This document shows, in pieces, positions 28,901 to 43,900 of a DNA stretch of 64,000 nt. The stretch spans positions 21,048,501 to 21,112,500 of the forward strand of contig NC_071342.1 of NCBI RefSeq assembly GCF_027744825.2, in the 5' to 3' direction. Position 1 is the stretch's first letter, and every line of letters begins with the position of its first letter. A program made the translations under genes and the position numbers. The notes under the pieces are model-generated. The model worked only from the letters and a program-made list of their open reading frames with translations, was not told the origin of the DNA and made no database searches. This stretch comes from Synchiropus splendidus (taxonomy: Eukaryota > Chordata > Actinopteri > Syngnathiformes > Callionymidae).

Positions 28901-31900
28901 ATTCAACCGCTAGTGGATCGGCACCGCATCGATGCAAACAAAAAGAAAAAAAGACTTCTTTTCTCAGAGACAGCACATGCTTCTGATAAATACAAGAAGC
29001 ATGCAAATCTTAACCAGATCTAGTAATTAACCACATTCACTAATCTACTTTGACGGCAGATTTACTTTGAGGTTGAGGTGATCAAAGCTGAAGGGAAGCA
29101 TCCGGCGGATAAACTCTATGTGGTGATGGCAACAACAAACCTACAAGCTCTTCGAGCTGATGACCCAACTAGGCCGTCCGATGCATATAAGCCAATATTT
29201 GCTCCTGAGATAGAGCACAGCAAACGGACGCATCACAGACGATCATGGCTCGGTTCCAGATCTCTGGAGCATCCCCAAAAAAATGCACCTAAGCGACATA
29301 TAATGAACTCCGTCAGCTACTTAAAAGTGGAGCCAGCTATGGGACCGAAGGTTGGGAAGTTGTAATTAATGATTCAGGATGCTTGGCTCGCCGTACGCAC
29401 TAATCGTGAGGATAAATCTCAGGCTGGACTCCCGGAGACCTGATAACAATTTATTTATGGGGCTGTAAAGAGAGAGGCCTCTTCTCTGTGGTGGGTCTGG
29501 GGATCAGCATGGCCATCGTAAACTATCGTCAACTTTATCTGGCAGCCGCGGACGGAGGCAGGATGTGTGTGGCGATGAGACGGTGCGAGAGTAGCAGAGG
29601 GAGACGGCAACAACAACACAAGACCTCGGTCAATCTCGATTTTAAAATGAATAAAATCTCACGCCACTTCCTCTTCATCATTTAGGAAAGACCTGCCATC
29701 TACAATCTTCAGACAACGATGACAAGCCTTTAAAGAAAAAAATAAAGGACAAGAATAAGCTCCTGAAAAGTACATAACCCCCCACACGTTTGCTTTCCTG
29801 TAATAACTTTTTTACACCCCAACAGTCAGCCGTGTTCAAGCTGGAGTTGTTGGTTAAATAAAATCAACTACTTGTGACAATCGAATAATTACTCAGCATT
29901 AAATGTTGCTTTTGTTTGTAGCAATGTTTGTGATCGTCTTTAAATCATATAACTGAATGATTTTTTTCTATTTTTTGTAAGTTCTCCTCCACACCTTTCC
30001 TGTGTGTTGAGTTTTGGTCCTGTGAATATTAACAATGTTTTCTTGTGTTACTGCCTTTCCCTTGCCAACACAATATCCTTTTCTCTCCCATTCCTTCACT
30101 TGTACGAGATTTTGTTTTGCATTCCTTCCTGAAACTCCCCTGGAAATGGAATTAATTCATTTGTACTATTATACAATTTCCTTTCTGTACTCATTTTTTT
30201 CATTAGTTGTCTGTTCTTCATGTTCTTCTAGACTGTATCCACCCATCTCCTCTGTAACGGAACCACCCCAAGCCGACTACTGCCCCACAAAGGTGGACCT
30301 TCTTACACAGAAATGTTCAATAAAGTTATTTCAAACAAGTGAACTCTTCTTTGCCACTATAATATTGCATTGATGTTTTTCTTTATTCCAGATACGGCTC
30401 ACAGCTGCATTTATTCCTAGTCGGATCTGGTATCGTGGTTATTGCCATGTCCACTTCGGGCTTCCAGCTTCCTGGTCAAGGCATGCATGGAGCATCAAGA
30501 TCCGGCATGGAGGATCCAGCCTAGAGGAATGAGGTGGGCCATCTTGCCTGCATACAGGTACATCAGAGTATTTCTTCATCCTGTTTTATTTTTTGTTTCT
30601 CCATGATTGACGACTTGCTTTACCATCATGGCCTCAGAAAAAAATCCCAATGCTCCGGTGTTTCAGAGCCTCTCAAGTCTTGAGAGTCAGACTCAGACTT
30701 GAGAGGCTCTGTGTGTCCGGGTACATGAGGACAGGTAATGGATTACATGACAGGTGCTCTGGACCCTTCTCTGCATTCATGGAGTAAACAGGAAGATGAA
30801 ACTAACTCTTGGTTCTTTGGAATTCAAACAGTCAAACATCGCCACTGTGTGTGAAAAAACACTGCAATAGTTGAAAATAAATAAAGTAATCACAGATTTA
30901 TGACGACTTGGACGACGTGTTCAGTCAGTGTCTCGTTAATTCACTCAAGCGAAGACTGATGTCGTTAATGACCCGACATCCTGGTGCTAAGAGACTCGGC
31001 TCTATTCAAACGGGGTCGGCGGCCAGTTTATCCTGTCGCCCTAAAACGCAGGGCCGTAAAAGAGGAGCTGCACACAGGCGTCACTGCTGTTGTTGTATGC
31101 GTGGGAACTCATCTATCTGTGTGCCAGTCGGGCTTTTACCACATTCCTGCAGCTGAGGGGAGCGAAAATACACGCTTCAGTTTGGGTTTCAAAAACATCC
31201 TGCAGGTGAAGAATTATATGGATTATTAATTTGGAGGGAAGGCAGCAGAGTAAGAGCTTCAACCTTCAGCACAACAGCCTTCTAGCTAAGAGAGATGCAA
31301 AGCTAGTGCTGAACAGATTAGAAAAGATTACGTTTAATTTATCAATTATAAAAAAAATAAATAAAAAAAAATCGAACCAAATAACAGATTAATGGAAGCA
31401 CAACAAATATTGTTCTGGGCAGCGAAAAGTTCACTTCCACCCTGAGCTCTTGTGGACAGATTGAACATCATTTTGATATCTCCGGTGTCAAATATTAAAA
31501 TGTGATCAATCGCAATCAACAAATTATTATGCTAATGCTCTTGTTTTATTTCTGTTTTTTTTTTTTTTTTAGTCAAGTCCCACCCCAAATTGAAACAAAC
31601 ACATATTACAAATAAATAATGTGAATATTACAGTGGAGCAGTTCCAGCAAAGACACAATGTTGCATCAGAATATTGTAGCTGCAGGCTAATCGATAAAGA
31701 AAAGGATTTTAAGTCGTCTTTGTGTTGGTAGATAGCTTAACATTTATCATAAAAAAGTCAATATTTAACACTAGGATTATTGAAATTTCATTGCTAACTT
31801 TTTCCCTCATGAGAGGTAACGATTTGAACTTTTCACGCAATTTTTAAACTGCCATTAGTGGAACTTCTTATTATGTGTTTGTAATTAAAATCAATTACGT

Positions 31901-34900
31901 TATTATTCGGCATTATTGTTATTATAAGAGAATATATAATAATTAATAAATAATCAAATAAATGCAATAAAAGTTTCATGATGCTAAACGTTAGAAAGGT
32001 AAAAAAAAACTGATTTTGACAATTTGTTAAAATGGGAATCTTTTTCAGGAAAACAACTTTGATCTTCATTTATTACAGCATTATTTGAGAAAGTACATCG
32101 GCAGCCAAAATACAAAAACATAGATGAATAAATAAATCAAGTTTAAGTCTGTCAAGTCCACTGTTGTTTTACGTTTTCAAATAAAGCACTGCAACATTGA
32201 CCTACAAGTCTGATATTGGCTCAAAAACTTGTAGAAAACTTATCCTCCACACTTGAAAATTCAAGCTTAAAAACCTAACAGTTGCATATCACTTTCATGA
32301 ATCCCGGTTCCTTTGTGCTGCACCAAAAAAAGTTGTGAATCATGGAAGGAAATGAAAAGTTCCCTGCTGGTGGACAATCAAGAAATAACCGAGACAAGGA
32401 GCACTTGTGCTTCTCCGAGGTTGAGGTCTTTCTACTCTGCCTGGTGCAGCTTTATCCCACTAACAGCCATGTCTAATTCCCAAAGCCGAGCGGTTTTGTC
32501 TGGCGTACTAAGGTATCAGCCACAGGTCAGAAGGTAACACTCTGTTTACACGATCATTTCCTAAAGCACTCACACTGACCCGCTGGTGTGAAAGTTGACT
32601 TTTTTGCTGGCCTTTGTGGGGGGGAACCCAAGAATTGCAACATTAGCTACAGCTACTGGGCGTGAAAGGAGTCCTCAGGGTGGGGGGTCCTGAGCTTGAG
32701 AAGGAGGAGGAGGAGGAGGAGGGGGGGGGGTCTTTGCTGACCCTCGCCCGCCGCTGGGGCCCCATTAGCCTCGTCATCACAGTTCATTCAGGCAAACTAT
32801 TGAGGCAAACTGTAACAGTGTCAGTGACATTCCCCCACAAAGACTCACTCCTTTACACAGTCTATAAACATGCTTTCTCCCGGCCAATTCATCGCGCAGT
32901 GACACCCCTGAAAGAGCCTCTTCACAAGGGCCGTTCTCACTGAGGTCCAGGCAGGGGCCTTCGTTAAGGCCTTGCTCAGGGCCACACAAAGACTGAGGTC
33001 AGACGCTAATTTATAACATGGCCCCTGACTCTGCTCCCAGGCTCCTTATTAAACCGCCACCATTCTCTATTTGGGATTCTCTCGCTCACACATCATGCTT
33101 AAGACTCCAGCTAGTGACACACAAGCGGCTAAGAAAGACACACCATCTCATCCTGACACACACATACTCAACCAAACCATTTCAGATTACGGGCTGTGAT
33201 TGACAGCTAAACTGAGCCGTAATAGACAGTCTGGATGGGATTATGAGGGTGCAACTGGGGGCCATGTCATGATGATATGACAAGATGACTTCCCATAAGT
33301 TAGCAGCCAGATTCAACTTTGCACACAATGGCCCGGGTGAGCGCCAGCGTCCATTGTAAGTAAATGTTGAGAATTTGGGAGAATGTTAACATTGTGAAGA
33401 ATGTGCTTGCTGACGTCTCTCTGAATGGGTCTGGGGTGGCCCCTGTCAGGACCTTTGACACCACAGGACAGCCTTCCCCACGTCCCCATGTTAGTAACTC
33501 GGCTCCTCTGCAACGCCCACCCCACCAACAGCACCTCACAGGAGCAGAGAGGGCACTGGCGTGGTGGAGGGGTGCGGTCACTCAAAGGTTAAGAATACTA
33601 AGGATAATGTTGAGACTGTCCCTCCAGGTGAGCGTACAGACAGAAACAGAGACCCTCTTCCACCCAGCTGCCCTGCTCTTTGAGTCTGTGAGTCTAACTC
33701 AGGAGGAATTTCCATTCTTATGAAATTGAACTTGGGTCTTAATTATTATAAGTATTTTAAGTATATAGAATTAAGAATTTATTAACAATATAGTATTTTG
33801 TTATCAGCAGCCTGGTTCTGTTAAGGATTCTGCCCCAAAAATCAAAGCAGCAATGGCCAAGAGGTACCTGGCGGTGGCGTCAACCTACAATGCTTCCGCA
33901 ACAGTTGTGCCAAAAACTCTCATGACTCTTGGGCCTGGTGACCTGTCCATGGTGCCCCCTGGCCCTCACTCAATTCTGCTGGAATAGACGGCAGGACTTG
34001 CAACACCATCCAGAAAAAGAAGTAAAATCTGGTTTAGCCAAAATTGTATTGAATCATCAGAAGTGCTTTGTTTCCAAAAACTCACATGATGGGTAGAGAA
34101 ATGTTTCCCCAAGGTTCTTCAAAATCCTCCTAGTTACAAAAAAACCCTGAAAGGCCTAGTGGTGACTGAATTGGATGGATAAAGATTCCTGAAGATACAA
34201 AGGAAGATTAACCTCTGCTCAGAATGGCCTCCCAAAGGCAAGGATGGAGTCTCACTGCAGCCACAGCTAAAAGTGCAATAACCTTACCTCCTTCATAGAT
34301 ATGTGCTGGACTTCTAGGTACCACAAACTAATAAATTCATGTAGGCATTACAGAGGATCTGCTGCGATTATCCAGTCCTCCCTCTCGCTGCTCAACAAGT
34401 CTATTGGCTGGAAACTGGCCGGCCTTTCTCTGCTCTTTCAGCCTGTTGTTCTGGGAAAAGCCTAAAGGGAAACATTTAGATTGCGGGGCTCTTTGAGACG
34501 CCGTGACAGTTGACTGATGACCGTCCATAAAATGACAAAGCATCTCTGTGTGGCGGCCAGTGCGGCCCACTGCCTCCCCATGGGAAACTAATTGCTTTGA
34601 ATTGTTAACGGCAACATTATTTTTCTGCCAATCACGGCTTTTCAATGCCCCGAAAATGAGCATGAAACAAGCCTTTTCAGCGAACAAAACAGTTAAATGT
34701 CCCCAATGTTGATCAAATTAACTTCAGCACTCTGACAATGGACTATATTTGTGTGAAAATAATGGCGCGCGACAAAGGACGCCTTTATGCCAGGATTTCA
34801 CAGTTGTAATGTAAAACTGTTCTCCCCTGAACTGCACCAGCCGGCCTGAATGGAGGAAACAAACTCTGATGGACAAAGGGATTTTCTTAAAGGAAGAGAA

Positions 34901-37900
34901 GAAAAAGTGTTGATTTTATCTCATGCTATCGTTACATGAGCGTTTCCAAAGGACCAGCAGAGAGTGTCAAGCTTTGTGAGCCAACTTGAAGTTGGAATTG
35001 CTAACACTGCCATCTTTTTCTCCCCAATTTCACATTTTTTATCAAATTGTTATAAGGAATCAAGAATTATAAGATTACAATACACGCAAAAATATGTGCA
35101 TTATTCAAAATCCTCTGCATTTTATTGCAGAGAAATATAGAAGAACATAAGCCACATTTTATCTAATGATTCTCAGTGTTATTAAAAAAATATATTTACC
35201 AAAAAGCTGAATGCACGTGTCATTCGACCTATCCTAACAGCCAGGAAGAATAAGACTGATATATCATAACAAATAGTTCTTATACCACTGTATTTCTTCA
35301 TCTAAACTAATACAAAATCAGTAGCCCTGTAGCCCGCTGTGCTAGTGTTGTGGATTATGAGCAAGTGAGTAGGACAATGCAGGATCATGCATCATCGGGA
35401 CAACAGCACCAATATATATAGAGACATTCAATTGTTGTATTTCATTACCATATTATTGCTCTATTCATTACTTGGTCACTTCACTGTCCTGTGTTTCACC
35501 TGCATTAAAATGTGAGACTGGTACTTCTCTTCATCAAGGTTCATATTTTGCATCCATTATTTGTAATGAAAATTTCACTTTTGGTGAATGTATTAATTTC
35601 TGCCCTCTAGTAAATCAATCACCGCTTCACCTCAAAATACTTGAATAAGCTGATGAATACACACCAAGGCTTGACTGAGTCAACAAGGTAAAGTTCAAAG
35701 GACAGGAAAGCAGGCCAAAGATGAGTTCCACTCTCCGCTTTGGTCTCATGAAAGTAGGCGCGCATAAGAAAACGCAACAGAGCTGTGACTCAATAGTCAG
35801 TCCGGCTGGCTAAACGCGGTTTCTTCTCAGTATTGTTCCCAGGAGGCCTTGAAGCACTTTGGAGATAAACAGTGTTTAGCAGTTAAAAGAGCCACGGAGG
35901 AAAAGGCTTATCAGATCTGTTTCAATGGGCTGTAAGCTGCATTATTAGGCCTGGGCCTCAGATAAGGTGGAGGCTAAAGTTTGAAACCCAGCAGCAGAGC
36001 TCAGTCCCCAGTGTGGCTATGTGATCAGGCGCTTGTGTAGAGTGGATCTCAGCTGGTGGTGTGTTCAACGGCCCCCTCTCATGATCTCGCTATCCGCAAT
36101 GAGAGATTAGAGCCGAGAGAGGGAGAGAGAGGAGAGGGGGAGTTTGGCTTTAGATACTCCCCCTGTTCCTTTTCCTACTCTGCTTTCTGGGGGTAGGAGT
36201 CACACTCAGGACAATGGCCAAAAAGATGGTTCCCAACCAGCCGCTGAATGGGAACACTGTTGGTGGTAGCGCTTCATTCAAAGCCCGGCCCGGGCACATT
36301 GTCCTCCCAGATCGGCGGTGGAGAATGGAGTTTGCTGGTGGCTGCCAAAAGGTTAGCAGCCTCTGTGAAAGGACCGACCCATTATTCACTGCCCTTTACA
36401 GAGCCCAAGCACCCTTTGTGCTCCTCCTCCTTTCCCTGAGCACTGCCAGCTTTTTCTCACTCCGGTGCTCCGGATCTGCGCCCGACAGTTTCCCCAAAGT
36501 GAGTGAGTCAGGCGCATTGCCCCCTCCCCATGTTTCAACCCTTGCATGAAATACTGCAAGGCTGAACACAACATACAAGACCTCCCAACTACTACCTCGC
36601 CTCAAATCACATACCACCATCCCTACACTCGTAACAGAACCTTTAAGTGATACGGACCAGAAGTAACTACACGGTAAGCGTCCTTGCAACAAGAGGATTT
36701 AGAGAGAGGGAGCGTGGAAACTGCCACTCAGCCAGCACCATTCCCATTCAGCCTCTAAACCCCCCGAAATACAGAGACTCAACTATGTAGGTCTATTTAC
36801 AAGCAACCCTTAAAAACACATCAACTGCAGAGGCACCGAATGCAGAGGAAGTACGATGAATACACTTAAGCCAGGGAGAAAAGCAGTGTCCTTTTCAAAT
36901 TTCATTAAGCCAGTAAATCCAGGTGAGTTACAGCATAATAAAAAGATGCAAAAGCTGCAAGATCCCCAAAACACTTATTCCTCTGTCCATTAAACACAAA
37001 CAATTCTCTCATCCATCTGAGAATTAAGTAACAGCTAAATAATAAAAGTGGCTCATAACTCAAAAACGTCGACAAGACCATCATATGGACATGTAGTTAG
37101 TCAAAGTGGAGGCAGCGAGAGGGCGATGGCGCATGTTCTGCATTCAGATACCTTTTGAATGGAAGGTCACCTGCGAGCAGGGCCGCTATTATGTTGTTAT
37201 TCGGCCCTAGCGTGGTCAGGTAGAGAGCGCGGGGTTCACTGTGCACTCTATCATTCCTCGCCGCTACAAATGGATCTCACATAAATCACATTACTGAGGC
37301 CTGTAAGAAAGACTGTTTGTGTACACACGAATATTTAACCTTAATTCAATGATTCTCACAATGTCACCTGATCCATCCTGCCGGAGATGCATTGAGACCT
37401 GGAGGGTTTTAGGAGTAAAAGAATAGGAGTAAAAGAAGTCATAACAAACCCACTTCGATCAAAATACTGCACACACGGTTATATGTATATGTGCGTATAA
37501 ACTGTCATATATTTTCATCAGGATTTGCCACAGCAAGTCTCTCTTCACGTCCAGTCCATCTACCATCCCTAACTTCATCTCCAAACTTCTCCATGTCCCT
37601 CTGCTGGACTCATTTGCGACTTTGTCCTTGTCTGGAGTCTAGCTATGTCTTCCAAGTCTCTACACCACGCATCAAACAAGTGACCGATACCATCACATAA
37701 AGCTTTCATTATGGGAGTTAACAATGTAGACAGCAAGCTGATGACTCTTTTAAGACTCAAATGGTAATAAGAAACCGGGCAAAATACCTTAGAGAAAAAC
37801 GTATTTTCATTCTAAAAAAATAGTGATTTGTCCATTATTTCACAATTTCAGAAGGTGTCACTCTCAGCCATTGCTCATCTTCCCTTGGTAATGTGGCAGT

Positions 37901-40900
37901 AGGCGTGATGATTTGCCTCTTCTGGGGTTTGGTAGATTTTTTGTACCATCTAGGAACCAAACTCTCTTTACATGCCTCTACCTTCATTTCCAGGACTTTT
38001 CTGTCTGTCAGCCATGCTGTTCTGAGAACCTTAAATTGTGTCTTTCACGTTTCAGTTCTTTAAACTTATCTCTCAATGGTAAAATCTCCACTGAGTTTTT
38101 TTCATTGTCCTTTATTTATTTCTTCACTGACTCTTGCCCAATTCTATTTGTTGGCTTTGAACTTGATCTGACAGCGTGGCCATCTTTACTAACACTAAGT
38201 TACTTTGATGAAGTTTATAAATGAGAAAGAAATTGCGAACTTTAATAATAATATTCTGACTAGATACATAAATACCACAAAAAAACGAACCGGGATTCTA
38301 CTATTTCAAATATCTATACATGACGGAGGAAGGGGTTGCACCATATAAATGTCCTGAAAAGTCGAAAAGGTTTCGGGGGATGGGACTCAGAAAATACATA
38401 AAAGAGTCGGGGGTTTACAGACCGTGTAGTTGAGGGTAGGATGGGCCCCCTCCCCTGCACTTGAACAGTTGGATGTAATCCTGCAAGTACCACACTGAAA
38501 CATCTCGCTCTAATCCTCGATTACAATATCAATACAGGTTTCAGCCAGTCACATTCAGACCCACTTTTCTTCAAGTTTTGTTTCGCAGTTTTACTCACCT
38601 GCTGACTCTAAAGTCGTCACCAAAGCCAACGTTACAGTGAAGTTTTGTGTAATCTAGGATCCAAACTTTGCACACTCTGGTGATCAAACTGTCCCGCAAC
38701 AGCTCACAGATCAAGCACATCAAACAGTCACACATGTAACACTAAGTTTTCCATGAGCTTAAAAGTCCTACCTGTCTAAAACATAGCCCAGGGCCTTCTG
38801 CCGGGTCCCAGAGTAGACAGACGGGCTCTTCTCCCAGGCCACCAGGTTGGAAGCATCATGGAATAGGTGGATGTTGACCAGATCGAAGGCACTTGGGAAG
38901 AAAAAGAGAAATGATTATGGAATGTTACAGCTGAGCTGAGCAGTCACACCCAACTCTGAGACCACAGATCACACCAGTGAAAAGGAGCACTCAGAACCAA
39001 GCAACTTCTGGGTCAATGGCGTGGCTGTCTTCCAGAAGATGATGAGGAAGAGTGTCCTCTTCATTCTGAATTTGTTATTAAGGTCCTCCCTCCGTGAGGA
39101 CAATGGATGGAACTTGAGATAACATTGAGATAAACTGAGCACTTGCGTTGGATTCTTCTTAAGTGGACAACGCTGGGTGAGGAGAGTAGGATAGGAGTAG
39201 AACCTGAAGTAGACTGGGTTCCCTGACTTGAGGATTAGGTTTTTAGGTTCTAATGCTGTTACACGGTAACAGGAACAGGATGCCTCGCTCATGTTCCTAC
39301 TGCTGACTAGTACCGTCTTGGTATCCCTCAGGCGGACACCAAGCTCTGAGATGATGGCGCTACATCTGACTGTTATTTCCATACAAGATCAGAAAGAAGA
39401 GCAGGACAGAGGTCAAGGGGTCTTCCCTTCAAATCCACACCCACAAACATTATCTGCTTCCCCTCAGTTTGCCCTGTCAGTGAGAAGCAAACAGCTCAAT
39501 GTGGAGTGATGAACATCTCCCAGCTGATCCGATCAATCTGCAGCGTTTTGTTAGCACGGAGTTGAGCGGAGAGACCCGAGGGATTGCTCTTATCTCCCAT
39601 TGGGGGGAGTTTACTCTGCAGTGACATCCAGAACAAATGAATACATGCATGGCCTCTTCTATCTGCGTCTACCCATCTTTGATCTCCAGCAGTCCCTCTC
39701 TCCTTGCCGCTCTTGTCAAACGTCATGCTCCTATTAAATGCTTACCGTTTCAGCTCTTTAGTTCTCATGTCATCCCTCTATTAGATTACAACCCCCCCTC
39801 CCTCTTTCTCTCTATCCAGCCCTCACTCACAGCCGACCCCCTCCTCTCTTTGCTCTACGGTGGCATTTGTATTCATCCCATACAGGTTCAATTGAATGCA
39901 ATGTTTTGTGTCATCTGTCATATGCAGCCCCTCGGCTAACGTGATTACGTCTAATCAAATCGCAGCTAGCTTGCGCTGCACGCTCGCCGGGGAGTGAGTC
40001 GGGAAGGGGACTGCGCCACGATGAGGCTGCAGCCGACTGACACAGTTAGATCTTCATCTTCGTTCACAGTCGCACCGCCGTAATGAACAATGATGAGGTG
40101 GGATGCATCCTTGCGGCCACTTATTAGAAGGACTCACCAGTCTGGCAGGGCCCATCGAGTTCTGATGAATCCCTTTCTGGACCACTTGCACTGCGGAACA
40201 CAAGAGGCTAGATTAAGTGGCACTGTTGTAAAATTTGACATTGAATTTAACTCAGTCAAATAAAAATAAAAAAATCACAAAGTAGATATCCAATCTACAT
40301 AACAAAGAATATTTCATCAATTAAATAAAAAAAATGATCTGAAGACAATGTATTAGTTAGTATTTCACATACCAATATAAAAGCATTGGAAACATTAGAC
40401 ATTACAAATTCTTAACAACCTACACAAACATCAGCAGTAAATAATAAATAGTAAATACATACACAAAATGCTTTACTACAGACTATATAGTGAATGTTCA
40501 AGTGCTTATTTTTATTCGCCGTCTCTGAAATTATATATTATAACATGACTTTATACATCAATGAATTCAGAAAGGCAGCAATAAAAAGAGGCAAGATTAT
40601 TATTATTACTATTACTATTATTATATATTAAGTATGATCAGCTTAATAATGGGCTTTGACTTCTCTAAACTAATACAAAGCATCAATAAAATAACCAATA
40701 ATAACCGAAAAACTTTGCAGGCATTTCCCTTACAGGAAGGGTTGTTCATCTGCCAGAGACATGGAGTAGAGTGGGTTTTTTTTTTCTTCTGGTGAAAGAT
40801 TCAATTTCAGGACTAGCTTTCATTAAGTTAGCTTATCATGACATTTGATGATGAGTTAAACAAGAGAAGCTGCACAAACATTCCTCGAGATTAAACACAA

Positions 40901-43900
40901 GGTCATAAATAATTCTCATTCTAAAAACTTGATAACACTAACTGCAGCATGGTGACAAAAGCTTGAAGCTAAAAGAAACAATGTGAATGAAAAAGTTTTC
41001 AAAGGAACCAACTGTGTTATTACACTGCGTCTACCATATTGAGTCTGAGTCTTGAGCGTCGAACCTTGTGAGGTGAATCTAATTTAAAGATTCTCAGGAA
41101 AGTCTTGCATTTCAAGTTTTTGGACGTCGAAAGCAAACCACACCATTTAGTTCAACTCATCTGTTTAATCGTACGAGAAGCAGCAACAACGTCGGTCACT
41201 TGTTTGAGTCGCTCAGACTCACACGGCGGTTTGATCAGATGCCACCAGCCTCCAGTTAGTTATCCAATCTCAAGTCAAAAAACGGCCCTAAAACAGCACA
41301 TGATTCCATGCCGTAAGTAAATAAGAGACAAATTGATGTTGTGAGCGCTCGACTTGAGAGCAGATGAATCCTTTGCCTCGGCCTCTCTTCTTCTTCTTCC
41401 TCTTTCTCTAATGGGGAGTTAACTGCGGTGATGAATAAACTAATTATGCTCCGGGTCACATAATTACAAATTGACTAATTTTATTTATTTATTTTTCAGC
41501 TCAGATGCAGATTAGGGGCTAAGAGCGATTTGATTGCTCCCCACATCCTTCAATCTGCATTAGTAGAAGATTAACTGTATCAAATTGAATTACATTAGCA
41601 TACGTGAATGAATCCATGCGGCCCGGGCCAGGATGTATGGGCCCAATTATAACTCGCCGTCCAAATATTGTGACTTTGAAAGCAGCAAATGGGATTGGAT
41701 GAGAGTGTGACACGGCGCCGTGATTGATCGGCCTCCAACAAAGCGCTTTGGGAAACAAACGGAAGGAGAATACATTAAAAAGATTAAGGATAAAAGAATA
41801 AAGATGGAGGACGAGGAGGAGAAGGCAGCCATTACCGCACTTGTTTCCTCTCCCAGCTGTTTATTTAAAGTTGTGTAAAGAAAGTGGCGAGGATGATGAG
41901 GGACAAGATGAAGGGTGCGAGGGCTGCACACGCTCTGACCGCAGCCAGAGACGTTTAATCTCGATTTAATTTAAAGAGCCATTAACTACAATCACAGCAT
42001 TAAAATCCATCACTTCCTTGACACCCGGCCCCAGATTGCCCCATTTCCCCCACGTATGACTGATTGACCCGCTGCTTCGCCGCTCGCTCGCTCACAAACA
42101 CACACACTGAGGAGGTAAACACACACACGGCCATCACTTAGATGTCGCGGGTGCATCCATGTGTCAGTAAACACACCGCCATCTACTTTACCTAACATAA
42201 CTGTTTTTATTTTCTAGTGGGTTGAGGTGATTATTTAGCACCATCGATCACAGACGGAAGGGGAAACGTCTCGTTCCGCCGCCTGACAAGACGACATCAT
42301 GATTTGCTCGCTGTCGCTGATTTGATGATCCATTTAATCTCCTGCTGAAACATCATCAACCTCGACAAACAAACTGGGGACATTTTGGGGAGTCCTGCTG
42401 CGGATATATATATATATGAGAGGGAGCAAGGGGTCGAGGGTCAGCGGTAACATGTCAAGGCTCGGGGTGACATTGACCAAGCGTCCACAGGTCAGTGATG
42501 GCGTCTCCGCCCATGACAGTGATGAACGGTGGCGGCACAGTGGGTCACAACTGGCTGTGTCCCGCAATATGTACGCACCCTGACCACATTACACACAGAC
42601 AGAATTTAGGGGGTGATGGAAGAGAGACAGGAACCGGAACCAGACTTAATTCAGAGTCCATTCCACCCCCCCGGATGCATTCAATTTTGACCAGCTATCT
42701 GGTCTTTGATGGCCAACATAACAAACAGAAATATCTTTTTTAAAATTCAAAGTCGGGTAAAATTCTCTTCAGGGGTTCTGCTGTCTATCCCAGCAAGAGG
42801 GGTCAGGGACACCCTGGACAGGAGGACAGGCAACGCAGGCACCTACAGACAGACTAACTAAACTCTGCATTATTTTGAAGAAGGACCTAGCCTTGCTTTA
42901 TCCATTCTAGTTTAACCCAACACTACATGACCTTGACAATTATACTACCAAATGAAATATTTCGAAGGATTACTTTCCTCTGCGCCACTGCATATAATAT
43001 TAAAACCTTCCATATGCTCACAGAAACTAGCCACTTAGCTACTACAGTATGTCTTGGGGCTAACAAAAGCTTTAAAGTTTCGCTGTAAATTGTCGGTGGT
43101 GATAGAATTCTAGACTTCCACAAATTCTATAGTACTGTAGCAAAACCTTGGTTCACAAACTGTACCGAAAAGGTAAACCAAGTCCATTTCCCCCACTTTA
43201 TTCATAGAAAATGAGGTCTTGTGATACAGTTTGGTTATCAAAAGAAAATCACAAAAGTAGAGTGGCAGTGGAGGGAAACTGAGACTCACACCCGGACATA
43301 ATTGTGGACATGAGTCGCTCAGACTGTTGACCAGGTTTAACCTCCAGGCAGAACCAAGATGGCACTCAAAGATTGATAATTCATATTAATAACATGTAAT
43401 GGAATATTTCGCTGAGATCTGTCAGGGCCCAAAACTTGAAACATGTTTTACAGCTTATGGTTCACAGCCTGTGCTGTCGAGTCCATCCAGCGCCAATCTC
43501 TGACCTTTCCTATATTTCAGCTCAAGTCGCACCCCCATAAATAATCTGACGGCGGGGTGACAGGAGAAGTGGGGGGTCACACAAAAGCTGCGTGACAGAA
43601 ATGCACTGTGAATAATAAGTAATGCACACAAACGCTGATTGATTGGAGCCGTGGTGGACAGTCGCATTTATCTGGACTCCATCATTCAGGACACGAGCGG
43701 GGGGGGGGGGGGGGGGACTCGGTACAGGAAATGAGAAGTGGCACGGTTAGGGTAACACAGCAGCCAAAAGCAAATGGTGTTTTCAAGCATCGGTAAATGC
43801 AAGTGTAGATCGGAAACCTTCGTTAGCCGTTCATTCTCTCGTTTACGAGCCGATAATGCAGTCTCATGGATCACCGCTGTCACGCCGTCCGTGTCACAGG

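Larger units (their letters stand above)
27904..38771 (-). other. INPP5A intron, 10868 bp
   Basis: This intron lies between the GYVLDR and GDFNFR exons. It contains GC-balanced blocks (28640-29480, 32600-33200, 34340-34860, 35640-36540, 37160-37310) and a perfect 17-bp hairpin (30664-30711). It also holds an L2-like remnant (33932-34035), a (GGA)n/G10 tract (32701-32730) and AT-rich filler (31300-32150, 35030-35300). A pyrimidine-rich stretch at about 29970-30260 gives a shadow frame but no gene signature. Confidence 0.75.

Noticed and set aside
30035..30373. Plus-strand 112-codon frame followed by AATAAAG-like words, considered as a small gene or LTR end
   Set aside because: The frame is mostly pyrimidine-rich sequence. 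No start context, splice sites, long terminal repeats or domains were found.
38969..39382. 137-codon minus-strand open frame between two INPP5A exons
   Set aside because: It lies in the intron, with no domain and no similarity I can name. A LINE fragment was considered but no reverse transcriptase motif is seen.
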